Notes: generated by a model not told the origin, from the sequence alone. Positions 6,959 through 16,490 are shown, counted from the first letter of the stretch. The stretch is 40,938 nt of DNA from Acetobacteraceae bacterium (GCA_947474705.1 CANJJS010000044.1:1-40938), one strand, 5' to 3'. A program made the numbers and translations.

Positions 6959-9671
6959 AGGCGGCGACGGCGCCGGACGCGCGCTGGCGATCGCGCTGAC
7001 GATCGTCGTGCTGACCCTCGGCGGACTGGGCTGGTTCGTCTGGTCCCGGCTCGACTCAGACGCCCTGAAACCCAAACTGATCGCCGCCGTCCGCCAGGCG
7101 ACCGGCCGGACCCTGACGATTTCCGGCGCGGTCGGCCTGAACCTGACGCCGACACCGACTCTCGTGCTGAACGACGTCGCGCTCGCCAACCCGCCGGGAT
7201 TTTCCCGCCCCGAGACAATCAAAATCGCCCGGCTGGAAGTCGCGGTGGCGCTGGCCCCCTTGCTGGAACGCAGGCTGGAACTGGGCCGGGTGACCTTGGT
7301 CCGTCCGGACATCCTGATCGAGTCGACGGCGGCCGGCCAAGGCAATTGGACCCTCCATCGCGAACCGCCCCCCTCCGCGCCGGCCGCCACCACCGGGGCC
7401 CCCGCCACTACGCCCCCCGCCACGCCCCCCGCCTTGGGCGGTCCCGGCGAGGGATATGCCGTGTCGATCGAGGATTTACGCGTGGTCGACGGACACATCG
7501 CCTTTCGCGACGGCGCCACCGGCCGCGTTTTCGAGGCAACGGTCCCCGAAATGACCCTGAACGCCCCGTCCGCCGCCGCCATGACCGCCCGTGGCACCGC
7601 TTCCGCCGGCGGAGTCGCGGCCACGTTCGAACTGAAGACCGGTGCCGCGAACCAATTGCGCACGGCGCACGACGCCACCCCCTGGCCGTTCCGGTTCGAG
7701 GCCGCGGCCCAAGGCGCCTCCGTCGCGCTGGACGGGCGCATCGCGTACCCGCTGGAGGGCAAAGGCTACAGCTTCGCCATCGACGCGGAGATCCCCGACC
7801 CCACGCTGTTCGCGCCTCTGTTTCCAGGCGCGCCGCTCGCCGCCATGAAACGGATCGCCGCGCACACGGAATTCGCGGACGGAGGACCAGGCCGGCCGGT
7901 CCTGTCCCTGCTGCGTCTCACCGCGGGAAGCGTCGATCTGGCGCACCTCGTGGGTGGCGCCATGAACGGCCTGACCGCGGGCGCGAAGCTGGAAAACGCG
8001 ACTCTGACCGCGCGAGGCGACGCCCCGATGCAGGTGTCCGCGCGCCTCGCCTGGCCGGGGATCGATGGCGGATTGTCGGGCACCGCCGGCGATCTGAACT
8101 GGCTCGCCGGCGGTGGGGCCGGACCGGTGGACGTCGCGCTGGAGGCGAACATGTCCTCCGCCCGCGCCCGGTTGAAAGGCCGGATCGAGGCCCCGGCGCG
8201 CCGTCTTGGCTACGTGCTCGACCTGAACCTGGACATCCCCGACCCGGCCGCCCTCTGGGACGCGGCGCCGCGCGATCTGAAAGCCGTCGAAATCGCGGCC
8301 CGCCTGTCCGACTCGCCGGGCACGGTGCCCTTCCGGATCGCCTCCAACGCCGGCGGCCTGACCGGGGAGGCGGAGATCTCCTGGCGCCCGCGGCCAACAA
8401 TCTCCGTGCGCGCGGAGTCAAAGCACCTCGACCTCGATATCGCGGGCGCGCCCCCGCGCGCGCCACCCGCCGCGATTCTCCCACCAGCCGGCCTGGCCGG
8501 CACGCCCCCGCCCGCCGGCCAGGCCGGCGCACTCCCGCCAGGCAACCAGGCCGCCACGCCCCCGCCAGGCAACCTGGCCGTCACGCCCCCGCCAGGCAAC
8601 CTGGCCGTCACGCCCCCGCTAGGCAACCTGGCCGTCACGCCGCGGCCGTCCGAACCGCCGGATGCGCGGCCCTTCGTCAATGGCAAAACCGCCAGTCCCG
8701 TCACTCCGGCGAAGTCCGCGCCGGTATTTTCGGCCGAACCCTGGCCGCTCGGTTTGCTGACCCTGTTCGATGCGAACCTCTCGTTACGGGCCGATGTGCT
8801 GCGGTTTGGCGCCACCGATCTGACCGGCGCCACCGCGACACTCGTCGCGAAAGACGGTGTCGCCCGGCTCGATCCCTTCTCCATCTCCGGTTCGGATCGG
8901 AAACTCGACCTCGCGCTGGAAGTCGATGCCGCGGCCAACCCGCCGCGCCTGCGCCTGACCCTGCGCGCGCCCATGTTTCCGGCGCGGACCCTGCTCGGCC
9001 TCGCGGGCGGGCCGCCAGCGCTCTCCGGGATGGCGGCGATCCAGGCGGACCTGACCGCGACCGGCGCATCCCCGAAAGACATCGCCGCGAGTCTGACCGG
9101 ATGGGCCGGACTCGCGCTCGAACACGGCCAGCTCGACGCGAAAACCGTCAATGGCTGGCTCGACCAACTCCGGCCGCTGAAAATCGAGGGCGGCGAGTCG
9201 ACGGAGCTGCGCTGCCTCGCGCTGCGGATCGACGCGAAAGACGGGATCGCCGCGCTGCGGTCCTTCGCGTTCAACACCGCCGCTCTGATCGCGGATGGCG
9301 GCGGCGAGGTCGATCTGCGCCGCGAGACCCTGGCGTTGCGGTTGCGGCCGCGCACACGGATCGGCGGCACCGGTGTCGCGGTGCCCTTGCGGATCGCCGG
9401 TACGTTGCGCGCGCCCGCCGCCCGGCTGGACCTCTCCGGCAACGGCGCCATGGCCGGGTTGTTGCTGGGCGGTAAGGACATCATGGGCGCGGCCGGCGGC
9501 GGCGATCCCTGCCCGGTGGCCCTGGCGCGCGCCCGGAATGAGGCCGCCACGCCGGACGCCCCCGAAGCGCCCAACCCCACGCCCGCCATTACTCCCCCCA
9601 TTACCCCTCCCGTTACTCCCCCCACTGGCCTGCTCCGCTTGCTGCCTGGAAGATCCGAGGAAAAGAAGTGA
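6954..9671 (+). CDS. AsmA family envelope protein
   Basis: 905 residues, anchored by one N-terminal helix (about 10-30), with the rest expected in the periplasm. The N-terminal module, including the SRPETIKIARLEV stretch, and the C-terminal AsmA_2-like module (about 640-860) are typical of the family, which is linked to phospholipid transport and outer-membrane assembly. Two low-complexity linkers interrupt it: an Ala/Pro/Thr stretch near 140-162, and six 9-residue units at about 512-565 that are nearly identical at DNA level (27-bp period). The C-terminus has further T-P-P repeats before GLLRLLPGRSEEKK. The stop overlaps the next gene's GTG. Confidence 0.88.
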   Translation: MRGGDGAGRALAIALTIVVLTLGGLGWFVWSRLDSDALKPKLIAAVRQATGRTLTISGAVGLNLTPTPTLVLNDVALANPPGFSRPETIKIARLEVAVALAPLLERRLELGRVTLVRPDILIESTAAGQGNWTLHREPPPSAPAATTGAPATTPPATPPALGGPGEGYAVSIEDLRVVDGHIAFRDGATGRVFEATVPEMTLNAPSAAAMTARGTASAGGVAATFELKTGAANQLRTAHDATPWPFRFEAAAQGASVALDGRIAYPLEGKGYSFAIDAEIPDPTLFAPLFPGAPLAAMKRIAAHTEFADGGPGRPVLSLLRLTAGSVDLAHLVGGAMNGLTAGAKLENATLTARGDAPMQVSARLAWPGIDGGLSGTAGDLNWLAGGGAGPVDVALEANMSSARARLKGRIEAPARRLGYVLDLNLDIPDPAALWDAAPRDLKAVEIAARLSDSPGTVPFRIASNAGGLTGEAEISWRPRPTISVRAESKHLDLDIAGAPPRAPPAAILPPAGLAGTPPPAGQAGALPPGNQAATPPPGNLAVTPPPGNLAVTPPLGNLAVTPRPSEPPDARPFVNGKTASPVTPAKSAPVFSAEPWPLGLLTLFDANLSLRADVLRFGATDLTGATATLVAKDGVARLDPFSISGSDRKLDLALEVDAAANPPRLRLTLRAPMFPARTLLGLAGGPPALSGMAAIQADLTATGASPKDIAASLTGWAGLALEHGQLDAKTVNGWLDQLRPLKIEGGESTELRCLALRIDAKDGIAALRSFAFNTAALIADGGGEVDLRRETLALRLRPRTRIGGTGVAVPLRIAGTLRAPAARLDLSGNGAMAGLLLGGKDIMGAAGGGDPCPVALARARNEAATPDAPEAPNPTPAITPPITPPVTPPTGLLRLLPGRSEEKK
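8487..8648 (+). repeat. 27-bp coding minisatellite inside the AsmA-like gene
   Basis: Six in-frame 27-bp units encode a nonapeptide of the form G-N-L-A-V-T-P-P-P. Units starting at 8541, 8568, 8595 and 8622 are almost identical; the two before 8541 are diverged (AGLAGTPPP, AGQAGALPP). High identity at the DNA level points to recent slippage or unequal crossover. Because the unit is a multiple of three, changes in copy number keep the frame. Confidence 0.9.
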
Positions 9672-10375
9672 AACGCTTTTGGGATAACGTCGCCGTCGCC
9701 CCCGACGGCGAGGAATTTCGTGTCCTGCTGGACGGCAAACCCATGCATTTGCCCAACGGCGGCGTGCTCCGCATCGGCCCGCCGGCCCTGGCCGAGGCCG
9801 TCGCGGAGGAATGGCGCCTCGCCGGTGGCGGCAAAGGTGGCGAAATGAGTTTCGCCGACACGCCGCTCTCCCGTCTGGCCGGCACCGCGCGCGAACGCAT
9901 CGCCCCCGATCCCGCGCCCACGGCGGACGCGATCGCGCGCTACGGCGAGTCCGACCTGCTATGTTATCGCGCCGACTCGCCCGATACCCTCGTCGCGCGT
10001 CAGGCCAGCGACTGGCAACCCTGGCTCGACTGGGCTGCCCAAACCTTGGGTGCGCCCCTGCGCGTGACCTCGGGCGTCAGCCCCATCCGGCAACATCGCG
10101 ACAGTATCGCCACGCTCCGCGGGATCGTACACGCGTACGACCCTTATTTGCTTGCCGGCCTCGGTATCGTGGTGCCCGCTCTTGGCAGCCTCGTCCTCGG
10201 CCTGGCCCTCGCCGAAGCCGCGCTCGACGCCAGGGAAGCACATCGGCTGGGCGCCCTGGAAGAACTCTTCCAGGCGGAACAATGGGGCGAGGACGAAGAC
10301 GCGGCCATCCGCCGGACCAACGTCGCGGCGGATATCGCGCTGGCGGCCCGGTTCATGCGGCTGGCGCGGGCGTAG
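9668..10375 (+). CDS. ATP12-family chaperone for F1-ATPase assembly
   Basis: 235 residues matching the ATP12 family, which in mitochondria and alphaproteobacteria helps assemble the alpha subunit into F1-ATPase. Family features include the N-terminal KRFWDNVAV and DGKP, the middle DTPLSRLAGTA and SDLLCYRA segments, and a C-terminal ALAEAALDAREAHRLGALEE block. It starts at a GTG whose last two bases are part of the preceding TGA (GTGA overlap), so it is translationally coupled to the AsmA-like gene. Its last 23 bp overlap, tail to tail, the 3' end of the ABC ATPase gene on the other strand. Confidence 0.92.
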   Translation: MKRFWDNVAVAPDGEEFRVLLDGKPMHLPNGGVLRIGPPALAEAVAEEWRLAGGGKGGEMSFADTPLSRLAGTARERIAPDPAPTADAIARYGESDLLCYRADSPDTLVARQASDWQPWLDWAAQTLGAPLRVTSGVSPIRQHRDSIATLRGIVHAYDPYLLAGLGIVVPALGSLVLGLALAEAALDAREAHRLGALEELFQAEQWGEDEDAAIRRTNVAADIALAARFMRLARA

Positions 10376-11072
10376 GCTCCTCCGGTTCCGCCCCTTCTGG
10401 CCCCGTTCCTTTTGGCCCGATCTTCAAGGTCCCGGCGATCCGGCCGTTCGCCATCGCGATGGCGCGGCCGCACCCGGCCATGGCCTGAGTCCACTCCCGG
10501 CCCGTGACGATGGCGGACCCGCCCGTTTCGGCGCGGTAGGTCCGAACCGCGTTCAGAACGGCGGCGATCTCGTCCTGGGCGAGGTCCGCCAATGGGTCGT
10601 CGAGCAGCAGCAGACCGGGCTGTCCCATCAAGGCACGGCCCATCGCCAGGATCGTCCGCTCGCCGGGCGCGAGATCCGCGCCCATGCGGCGGCGGGCGTC
10701 GGCGAGCCCAGGAAACAGGCGGTGGACGAGGGCGAAATCGCTTTTTTTGGTGGGGCGGCGGACGGCGATGGCGAGGTTTTCCTCGACGGTCAACGAGGGA
10801 AAAATAGCGCGGGTCTGGGGCATGTGGCCGATGCCGAGCCGGGCGACGCGGTGCGTGGGAAGCTGGTCGATCGGGCGGCCACCGAAGTCGATTTCGCCGT
10901 CGATCAGGCGGGTTTGGCCAAGGATGGTGGCCAAAAGGGCGGTCTTGCCGGCGCCGGGCGGGCCCATGACGGCGAGGCTTTCGCCTTGGGCGACCGAAAG
11001 CGCGATGTCGCGCAGGACGATCGTATCGCCATCGATGGCGGTGACGCCGTTCAGGACGAGCAGGCCGGTCAT
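10353..11072 (-). CDS. LivF/LivG-like ABC transporter ATPase with degenerate motifs
   Basis: A 239-residue ATPase partner of the fused permease upstream; the ATG overlaps the permease stop (ATGA). Walker A is intact (GPPGAGKT, 37-44) and a glutamine is present at Q86. The signature is LAPGE (134-138) instead of LSGGQ/E. Walker B reads LLLLDDP, with D159 where the catalytic glutamate is expected. No histidine is seen at the switch (VTGREW), though LivF proteins often lack it. The last ~25 residues are a low-complexity Gly/Glu/Pro/Ala tail. It could be a weakly active or regulatory ATPase; substrate unknown. Confidence 0.85.
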   Translation of the reverse strand: MTGLLVLNGVTAIDGDTIVLRDIALSVAQGESLAVMGPPGAGKTALLATILGQTRLIDGEIDFGGRPIDQLPTHRVARLGIGHMPQTRAIFPSLTVEENLAIAVRRPTKKSDFALVHRLFPGLADARRRMGADLAPGERTILAMGRALMGQPGLLLLDDPLADLAQDEIAAVLNAVRTYRAETGGSAIVTGREWTQAMAGCGRAIAMANGRIAGTLKIGPKGTGPEGAEPEEPTPAPAA

Positions 11073-12865
11073 GCCGCGCGGAACGCCTCGATTGTGCCCA
11101 TGAGGCCGCCGGGGAGCGAGAGGACCGCGGTGGCGAGCCCGGCGCCGATCCAGAAATCCAGGAATTCCGGGTCCGGGCCGGCCAGATGGTGGAGGCCGAT
11201 GGTCCAAAGCGCGGCGCCAACGACCGCGCCGTGAAGGCGGCCGATACCGCCGATCGCGAGTATCAGCGCGGCCTCGGCGGAGGCGGCGGGGCCGAACGCG
11301 TCCGGCCCGGCAAATCCGGCGGTTTGAACGAGGAGCCCGCCGGCGAGGCCCGCGATGGCGGCGCCGATCGTCCAGGCGGCGGCGCGGTGGGCCGCGGGGG
11401 GCTCGGCGGCGGTCAGGGCTTCGCCGAAGGGCGCGGCGAGAAGCCGGCGGAGGCCGAACCAGACGGCGCCCGCCGCGATCAGGGACAAGGCCGGCCCGGC
11501 GGTACCGGACAGAGCGGCGGCGGGTGGCGCGATGCCGCACCCGGTTCCGGGTGGCGCGAAGCCGTCCCCCATCGCGGCGGCCGCCATGGCGAGGACCAGG
11601 GTGGGGATCGGCTGTGTCCAGCCATGGGCGCGCGCCGCCACCAGGCTGGTCGCGGCGCCCATGGCGGCAGTGGCGAGGACGGCCGCCACCAGTCCCATGA
11701 GAGGTTCGGGCGAGATGCGTGCCGCGAAGAGGCTGGCCGCGATGGCGCCAAACCCCACGAATGCGGCGTGTCCGAGCGTCGCGACTCCGGCGAACCCCAT
11801 GACCAGATCGAGGGACATCGCGAACAGCACCGCGACCGGCACGAGGCTGGCCAAGGGACGCTGGCCGTCGAGCGCGAACCAGGCCGTCGCGGCGATGGCC
11901 CAGACCAGAGTGCCGCGGAAACTGGGCGGACGAAGACGGGGGGGAGCGGGGGCGAGACGCGCCGCGGGTCGCGCGCGCCCGAGCAGACCCTCGGGCCGCC
12001 ATACGAGCAACACGGCCCCGGCGGCGGCCACGAGAAGAGGGCCAGTTCCGGGAAGCAGCCAGGTGTCGGCGGTGTCGGCGAATCCCAGCGACAGCGCCCC
12101 CGCGATGGGGCCTTTCCATGTGTCCGCGCCGCCGATCGCCGCGGCCAACGGTCCGTAAACCATGAAGCGCGCCGCGGAGGCCGGATCGAGTGCGAGGATG
12201 CCGGTGCGAAGATGGTTTTCGAGGGTGAGGCCCAGCACGCCACCTGCGGCCGCGAGGCCGGCGCCAAGGGCGAAGACCGCGGTGACGACACGGGCCGTGT
12301 CGACGCCCATGGATTCGGCCGCGCGCCGATTGTCCAGCGTGGCGCGGAGTTGGACCCCGAAGCGGGTGCGCCGGACGCCGAGCCAAAGAAGGACGCCGAT
12401 GGCCAGGGTGGCGGCGAGAATCGTCAAAGGCGCCTGAAAGCCGGCCGCGGCTCGCGTCTGGTCCGGCGAGGGCGCGGGAAGGGCATCGGGGCCGGCGATC
12501 GCGCGGACCAAGGCGCCGGCGGCGATCGCGAGCCCGGCGGCGAACAGGATCCGGTCGCGCGGGGTCGCGTCGTATACGCGGACGATCAACACGCGTTCGG
12601 CGGCCGCCGCCAGTACGGACACGATGGCGAAGGCGGCCAACGACCCAACGATCGCCGCGGCGGGTGGGATCGCGGCGCCGGGAGCGAGGTTCAGGGCGAG
12701 TATGGTGGCGTGCGCCCCGATCGTCGCGAAGACGGCGTGCGCGTAATTCGGGAAGCCGGTCAGCCGCAAGGTCACGGCCATGCCCGTGGCGCAGAGCGAA
12801 AGAACGGCGGCGGTGGCGAGGCCATGGAGAAGGAGGGCGGCGGCGATCGGAAGGAGATGTGTCAT
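11069..12865 (-). CDS. Fused LivH-LivM-type ABC permease
   Basis: 598 residues, about twice the length of a single branched-chain amino-acid permease. The first half (about 1-295) is LivH-like, with the LRATLDNRRAAESMGVD loop, and ends in LLVWRPEGLLGR. The second half (about 320-598) is LivM-like, with LVMGFAGVATLGHAAFVGFGA. A Pro/Arg/Ala linker joins them. Such a fusion would supply both membrane halves of one transporter. Sequence composition is strongly alanine-biased. No binding protein is encoded next to it. Confidence 0.88.
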   Translation of the reverse strand: MTHLLPIAAALLLHGLATAAVLSLCATGMAVTLRLTGFPNYAHAVFATIGAHATILALNLAPGAAIPPAAAIVGSLAAFAIVSVLAAAAERVLIVRVYDATPRDRILFAAGLAIAAGALVRAIAGPDALPAPSPDQTRAAAGFQAPLTILAATLAIGVLLWLGVRRTRFGVQLRATLDNRRAAESMGVDTARVVTAVFALGAGLAAAGGVLGLTLENHLRTGILALDPASAARFMVYGPLAAAIGGADTWKGPIAGALSLGFADTADTWLLPGTGPLLVAAAGAVLLVWRPEGLLGRARPAARLAPAPPRLRPPSFRGTLVWAIAATAWFALDGQRPLASLVPVAVLFAMSLDLVMGFAGVATLGHAAFVGFGAIAASLFAARISPEPLMGLVAAVLATAAMGAATSLVAARAHGWTQPIPTLVLAMAAAAMGDGFAPPGTGCGIAPPAAALSGTAGPALSLIAAGAVWFGLRRLLAAPFGEALTAAEPPAAHRAAAWTIGAAIAGLAGGLLVQTAGFAGPDAFGPAASAEAALILAIGGIGRLHGAVVGAALWTIGLHHLAGPDPEFLDFWIGAGLATAVLSLPGGLMGTIEAFRAA

Positions 12866-12936
12866 CGGCGCGAGGATTGAGTCTCCATGAGACGGTCATG
12901 TTACCTGACCCGGATCGCCGCCACGAGCCTCAGGCA

Positions 12937-12967
12937 AAGAAAAACCCCGGGCCGAGGCGCCGGGGTT
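12937..12967 (-). terminator. Rho-independent terminator of the Bax inhibitor-1 family gene
   Basis: Read on the minus strand, an 8-bp stem (AACCCCGG / CCGGGGTT) with a 9-nt loop is followed by TTTTTCTTT, a classical intrinsic terminator, 25 bp after the gene's stop. It also separates this gene from the ABC permease downstream. Confidence 0.85.
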
Positions 12968-12992
12968 CCTCCGTTCGACGCTTTCGCGCCGC

Positions 12993-13763
12993 TCAGTTGT
13001 TGTTACGCACGCCGATCAGTTGCAGCAGCATCGTGAACAGGTTGATGAAGTTCAGATACAGCGCCAGTGCGTCGAACACACCGCGCTTGGCGGCCTCTTC
13101 GGTGCCCTCGGCATAGGCGAACTGCACGTAGTCGCCCTTGATGCGCTGGGTATCCCAGGCAGTCAGGCCGATGAACACCACGACGCCCACCAGGCTGATG
13201 GCGAACTGCAGCGCGCTGCTCTGCATGAAGATGTTCACCAGGCTGGCGATGATCAGGCCGAACAGGCCCATCATCATGAAGCTGCCCATTTTGCTCAGGT
13301 CGGCTTTGGTCGTGTAACCGTAGATGCTGGTCGCCGCGAACGTGCCGGCCGTGATGAAGAACACCTGAAACACCGATGTGCCGGTGTAAATGAGAAAGAT
13401 GTTCGTCAGGCTGGCGCCCATCGTCGCGCAGAACGCCCAGAACAGCGCCTGCACCGACGTGGCGGACATCCGGTTCACGCCGAACTGCAACACCAGCACG
13501 AAGGCCAGCGGCGCGAACATCGCGACATAGGCGAGCGGCGTCGCGGAATGCCCGATGCGGCCGGAGGCGAGGCGCACCGCCGGATAAAACAATTCCATCG
13601 CCGAGGTGTGCGCGATGGCGTAGGCCACGATTCCCGTCAGCAGCAAACCGGACGCCATCCAGTTGTAGACGCGGAGCATATAGGCCCGGAGGCCCGCGTC
13701 CAGCATGGCGGCGGAGGTCGCCGATTGCGCGGAATAGGCCCGATAGTCGGGACTGTAAGCCAT
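12993..13763 (-). CDS. Bax inhibitor-1/YccA family membrane protein
   Basis: 256 residues with a hydrophilic N-terminus (1-25) and about seven membrane helices, ending in a short RNNN tail. The family pattern (FFITAGTFAATSIYGYTTKADLSKMGSF, and later TAWDTQRIKGDY, both split by short loops) is clear. Bacterial members are inner-membrane proteins; some relatives act as pH-sensitive calcium leak channels, and E. coli YccA modulates FtsH. A ribosome-binding site (GGAAACAGGG) precedes the ATG, and a strong intrinsic terminator follows the gene, so it is probably a single transcript. Confidence 0.93.
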   Translation of the reverse strand: MAYSPDYRAYSAQSATSAAMLDAGLRAYMLRVYNWMASGLLLTGIVAYAIAHTSAMELFYPAVRLASGRIGHSATPLAYVAMFAPLAFVLVLQFGVNRMSATSVQALFWAFCATMGASLTNIFLIYTGTSVFQVFFITAGTFAATSIYGYTTKADLSKMGSFMMMGLFGLIIASLVNIFMQSSALQFAISLVGVVVFIGLTAWDTQRIKGDYVQFAYAEGTEEAAKRGVFDALALYLNFINLFTMLLQLIGVRNNN

Positions 13764-13913
13764 GTTACCCTGTTTCCTTTCGGCTCTGTGCCTGTCGCCC
13801 TCTCGTTTTAGAGATCGACCGGGGCGGTTCGTTTGACATTAGATCGGTCGCCCGCTCCGGTGTCCCTTATAGCATGTTTCCCGGATGTTCTCCCAGGAGA
13901 TTCGCGAAAGGCA

Positions 13914-16490
13914 TCACTCGTCGCGCAGCAACCGCGCGGGACTGGCGCGCGACGTCGCGGTCAGGCCCACATGGCCGAACACAAGCATTGTCGCGAGGGC
14001 ACCCGCAAGCGTGAAAATAAGGATGCGGCCCGAAAAAACCCAGGGGGTGTGCAAAATGTAATGCGCGACCCCGAAACTGGCGGCGGTGCCGACCAAAGCG
14101 GAGACCAGACCGGCGGCCAGCCCGATCGCGCCGAACTCCACCATCCAGGCCGCCCGAATCTGCGCGCCCGTGGCCCCAAGCACCCGTAAAATCGCGGCTT
14201 CCCGCGCGCGCCGCCGCTGGCCGGCGGCCACCGCGCTGACCAGCACCAGCATCCCAGATAACAATGTCAGCATGCCCGTCGCCGTCAACGCGTTGGCGAC
14301 CCGGTCGAGCAACGCGGATATCGATGTCAGCACATCGGCCACGCGGATTCCCGTGACATTTGGCAAACCGTCGGTGATCGCGCGCAGAACCCTGGCCTCC
14401 TGCGCCGGATCGACCCGCACCGTCGCGATATGCGTGTGCGGCGCATGCGACAACAGGCCGGGACTGGCGACCATGAAGAAATTGATCGACAGACTCTGCC
14501 ACGCGATGTCCCGCAAACTGGCGATCTTCAGGTCGATGTCGCGGCCCATCACGTTGACCTGAATCGTGTCGCCCACCCCGACATGCCAGCCCTTCGCCAG
14601 GCCCGCGTCGAAGGACACCAGCGGCGGCCCATCGTAATTTTCCGGCCACCAGGCCCCCGCCGCCAGACGCGTATTGGGCGGCGGGCTGGCGGCATAGGTC
14701 AGCCCGCGGTCGCCCTTCAGCGCCCATGCGGTTTCGGGCGCGACATCCGCCTGCTCCGCCGGCACGCCCTTGATGGCGGTCACGCGCGCGCGCAGCGAGG
14801 GAACATCGCGGATCTCCACGGCGCCCGGCACGGAATGGGCGAGGTCGCGGAACCGGTCCATCTGCTCGTTCTGAATGTCGACGAAGAAGAAACTTGGCGC
14901 CGCCGACGGCATCTGCTCCAGAATTTGGGCGCGAATATTGTGCTGGATCAGGGCGACCGTGGCGAGGGTCGAAAGCCCCAGTCCGACGGATAACATCAAG
15001 GACGGCGTCGCCGCGCCGGGCCGGTGCAGGTTCGCCAGACCCATCCTGACCCACGGCGTTTTCGACGCCGGCACCCACCCCGCCAGCCGCATCGTCGCCT
15101 GGGCGGCAAGCCGGAAAACCCCCAGGGTCGCGATCGCGCCGGCACAGAAATACGCCGCGAACCAGCGGTCGGTGGCGGCGAGGATCGTCACCAGGATCAG
15201 CGCCACCCCGGCCAGCGCGTTCGCCGCCACGATCGCGCGGCTGGGCGTGGCCTGTTCGGGCGAGGCCGCGTCGCGGAAAAGGCGCGCCCCGGGGATTCGG
15301 GCGGCACGCCCCAACGGCCACAGCGAGAAACACAGCGCGGTCAGCAGGCCAAAGCAAAAAGCGAGAAACAGCGGTTTGGGGTAAAGCGCCACGACCGGCG
15401 GGACCGGCAGCAGATCCTCCGGCAGCCAGGCGGCGGCCAAGGGAACGGCGGCCCCGCAGGCCAGACCGAGCCCGACCCCGAGGGCGGCGAGGGTCATCAC
15501 CTGGATCAGGCAGATGCTCAGGACCAGGCCCGAGGAGGCGCCCAGACAGCGCAGGGTCGCGATGGTGCGCGCCCGCGCGTCCAGCCAGACGCCGACGCCA
15601 TTGGCGACCCCGATGCCGCCGACAAGCAGCGAGGTCAGGCCGACCAGGGTGAGAAACAGGCTGGTCTGGTCGAGGAACCGGGTGACGGAAGGCGCCGCCT
15701 CTTTCGGGTCGCGAATACGCCAGCCGTTATTGGGGAATTTTTCGCGCAGCAGCGCCGGGATGACGGCGGCGGCGAGCGGGGAGGCGGTCGCGCGCAACGC
15801 GTGGCGGGCCAGCGTGCCCGGCGCCACGAGCCCGGTCTCGGCGAGCGCGGCGGCCGAAATCAGCACGCGCGGGCCGAACATGGAAGGGGTGGCGACCCGG
15901 TCGGGCTCGGCGGTCAGCGCCCCGGACACCCGGAACGTCGCGGTGCCAATGCGGGCGAGATCGCCCGGTTTCAGGTTCAGGCGTTCGAGGATCAGGGGAT
16001 CGGCGAGCAGGCCGTGGTGGCCGTCCGTCAGGGCCAGCGCATCCGGCAAGGCGCGCGGCGGGGACAGCCGAGGCAGGCCCACCAGCGGCCAGGCGGGGTC
16101 GGCGGCTTTCAACTCGATCAGGGTGCGCTCGCCGGAGGGGGCGACCAGGAGGGAGCGCATCGTGACGATGTCCGAGGTCGTGGCGCCCTGTTCGCGCAGC
16201 CAGGTTCGCAGCTCGGCGGGCAGCTTGGTGTTGCCGCCATCGACCTCCAGGTCGCCGCCCAGCAGGCGCCGTCCATCGGCGGCGAGCCCCGCGTCGACGG
16301 CCGCGCGCAGGCTGCCCACGGCGGCGACGATCCCCGCGCCAAGGGCCAGGCACAGCAGGACGGTCTTCAGGCCGCGGATGCCGCCCCGCAATTCCCGGCG
16401 GGCGAGGCGGACGGCAAGCCTGAGGGTCACCCAGGCGGACATCGCGGGCGCGGCGTCCGCGCGGGCCGGTGCCGCCACGATGCCCGTCAC
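13914..16490 (-). CDS. FtsX-type ABC permease (YbbP-like)
   Basis: 858 residues. The N-terminal helix (about 41-60) is followed by a large periplasmic domain (about 60-270). A FtsX core of three helices starts near 275 (TSLLVGGIGVANGVGVWLDA), with further helices in the middle. A second periplasmic domain and a second FtsX core end at SPARLLRDE. This double-FtsX layout matches YbbP and other MacB/LolCE-type permeases that move or extract lipophilic molecules without a transmembrane channel. The start overlaps the stop of its ATPase gene (ATGA). Confidence 0.91.
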   Translation of the reverse strand: MTGIVAAPARADAAPAMSAWVTLRLAVRLARRELRGGIRGLKTVLLCLALGAGIVAAVGSLRAAVDAGLAADGRRLLGGDLEVDGGNTKLPAELRTWLREQGATTSDIVTMRSLLVAPSGERTLIELKAADPAWPLVGLPRLSPPRALPDALALTDGHHGLLADPLILERLNLKPGDLARIGTATFRVSGALTAEPDRVATPSMFGPRVLISAAALAETGLVAPGTLARHALRATASPLAAAVIPALLREKFPNNGWRIRDPKEAAPSVTRFLDQTSLFLTLVGLTSLLVGGIGVANGVGVWLDARARTIATLRCLGASSGLVLSICLIQVMTLAALGVGLGLACGAAVPLAAAWLPEDLLPVPPVVALYPKPLFLAFCFGLLTALCFSLWPLGRAARIPGARLFRDAASPEQATPSRAIVAANALAGVALILVTILAATDRWFAAYFCAGAIATLGVFRLAAQATMRLAGWVPASKTPWVRMGLANLHRPGAATPSLMLSVGLGLSTLATVALIQHNIRAQILEQMPSAAPSFFFVDIQNEQMDRFRDLAHSVPGAVEIRDVPSLRARVTAIKGVPAEQADVAPETAWALKGDRGLTYAASPPPNTRLAAGAWWPENYDGPPLVSFDAGLAKGWHVGVGDTIQVNVMGRDIDLKIASLRDIAWQSLSINFFMVASPGLLSHAPHTHIATVRVDPAQEARVLRAITDGLPNVTGIRVADVLTSISALLDRVANALTATGMLTLLSGMLVLVSAVAAGQRRRAREAAILRVLGATGAQIRAAWMVEFGAIGLAAGLVSALVGTAASFGVAHYILHTPWVFSGRILIFTLAGALATMLVFGHVGLTATSRASPARLLRDE

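Noticed and set aside
7346-9475. 709-codon open frame within the AsmA-like gene
   Set aside because: Arg/Pro-rich translation typical of an out-of-frame reading in GC-rich DNA; the overlapping frame has clear AsmA features.
10353-12899. 848-codon single ABC protein
   Set aside because: Its first ~609 codons are an out-of-frame reading of the permease gene; only the last 239 from ATG 11072 are real.
13836-13870. TTGACA with a downstream TATAG as a promoter
   Set aside because: Spacing is far too long for a sigma-70 promoter and no plus-strand gene follows.
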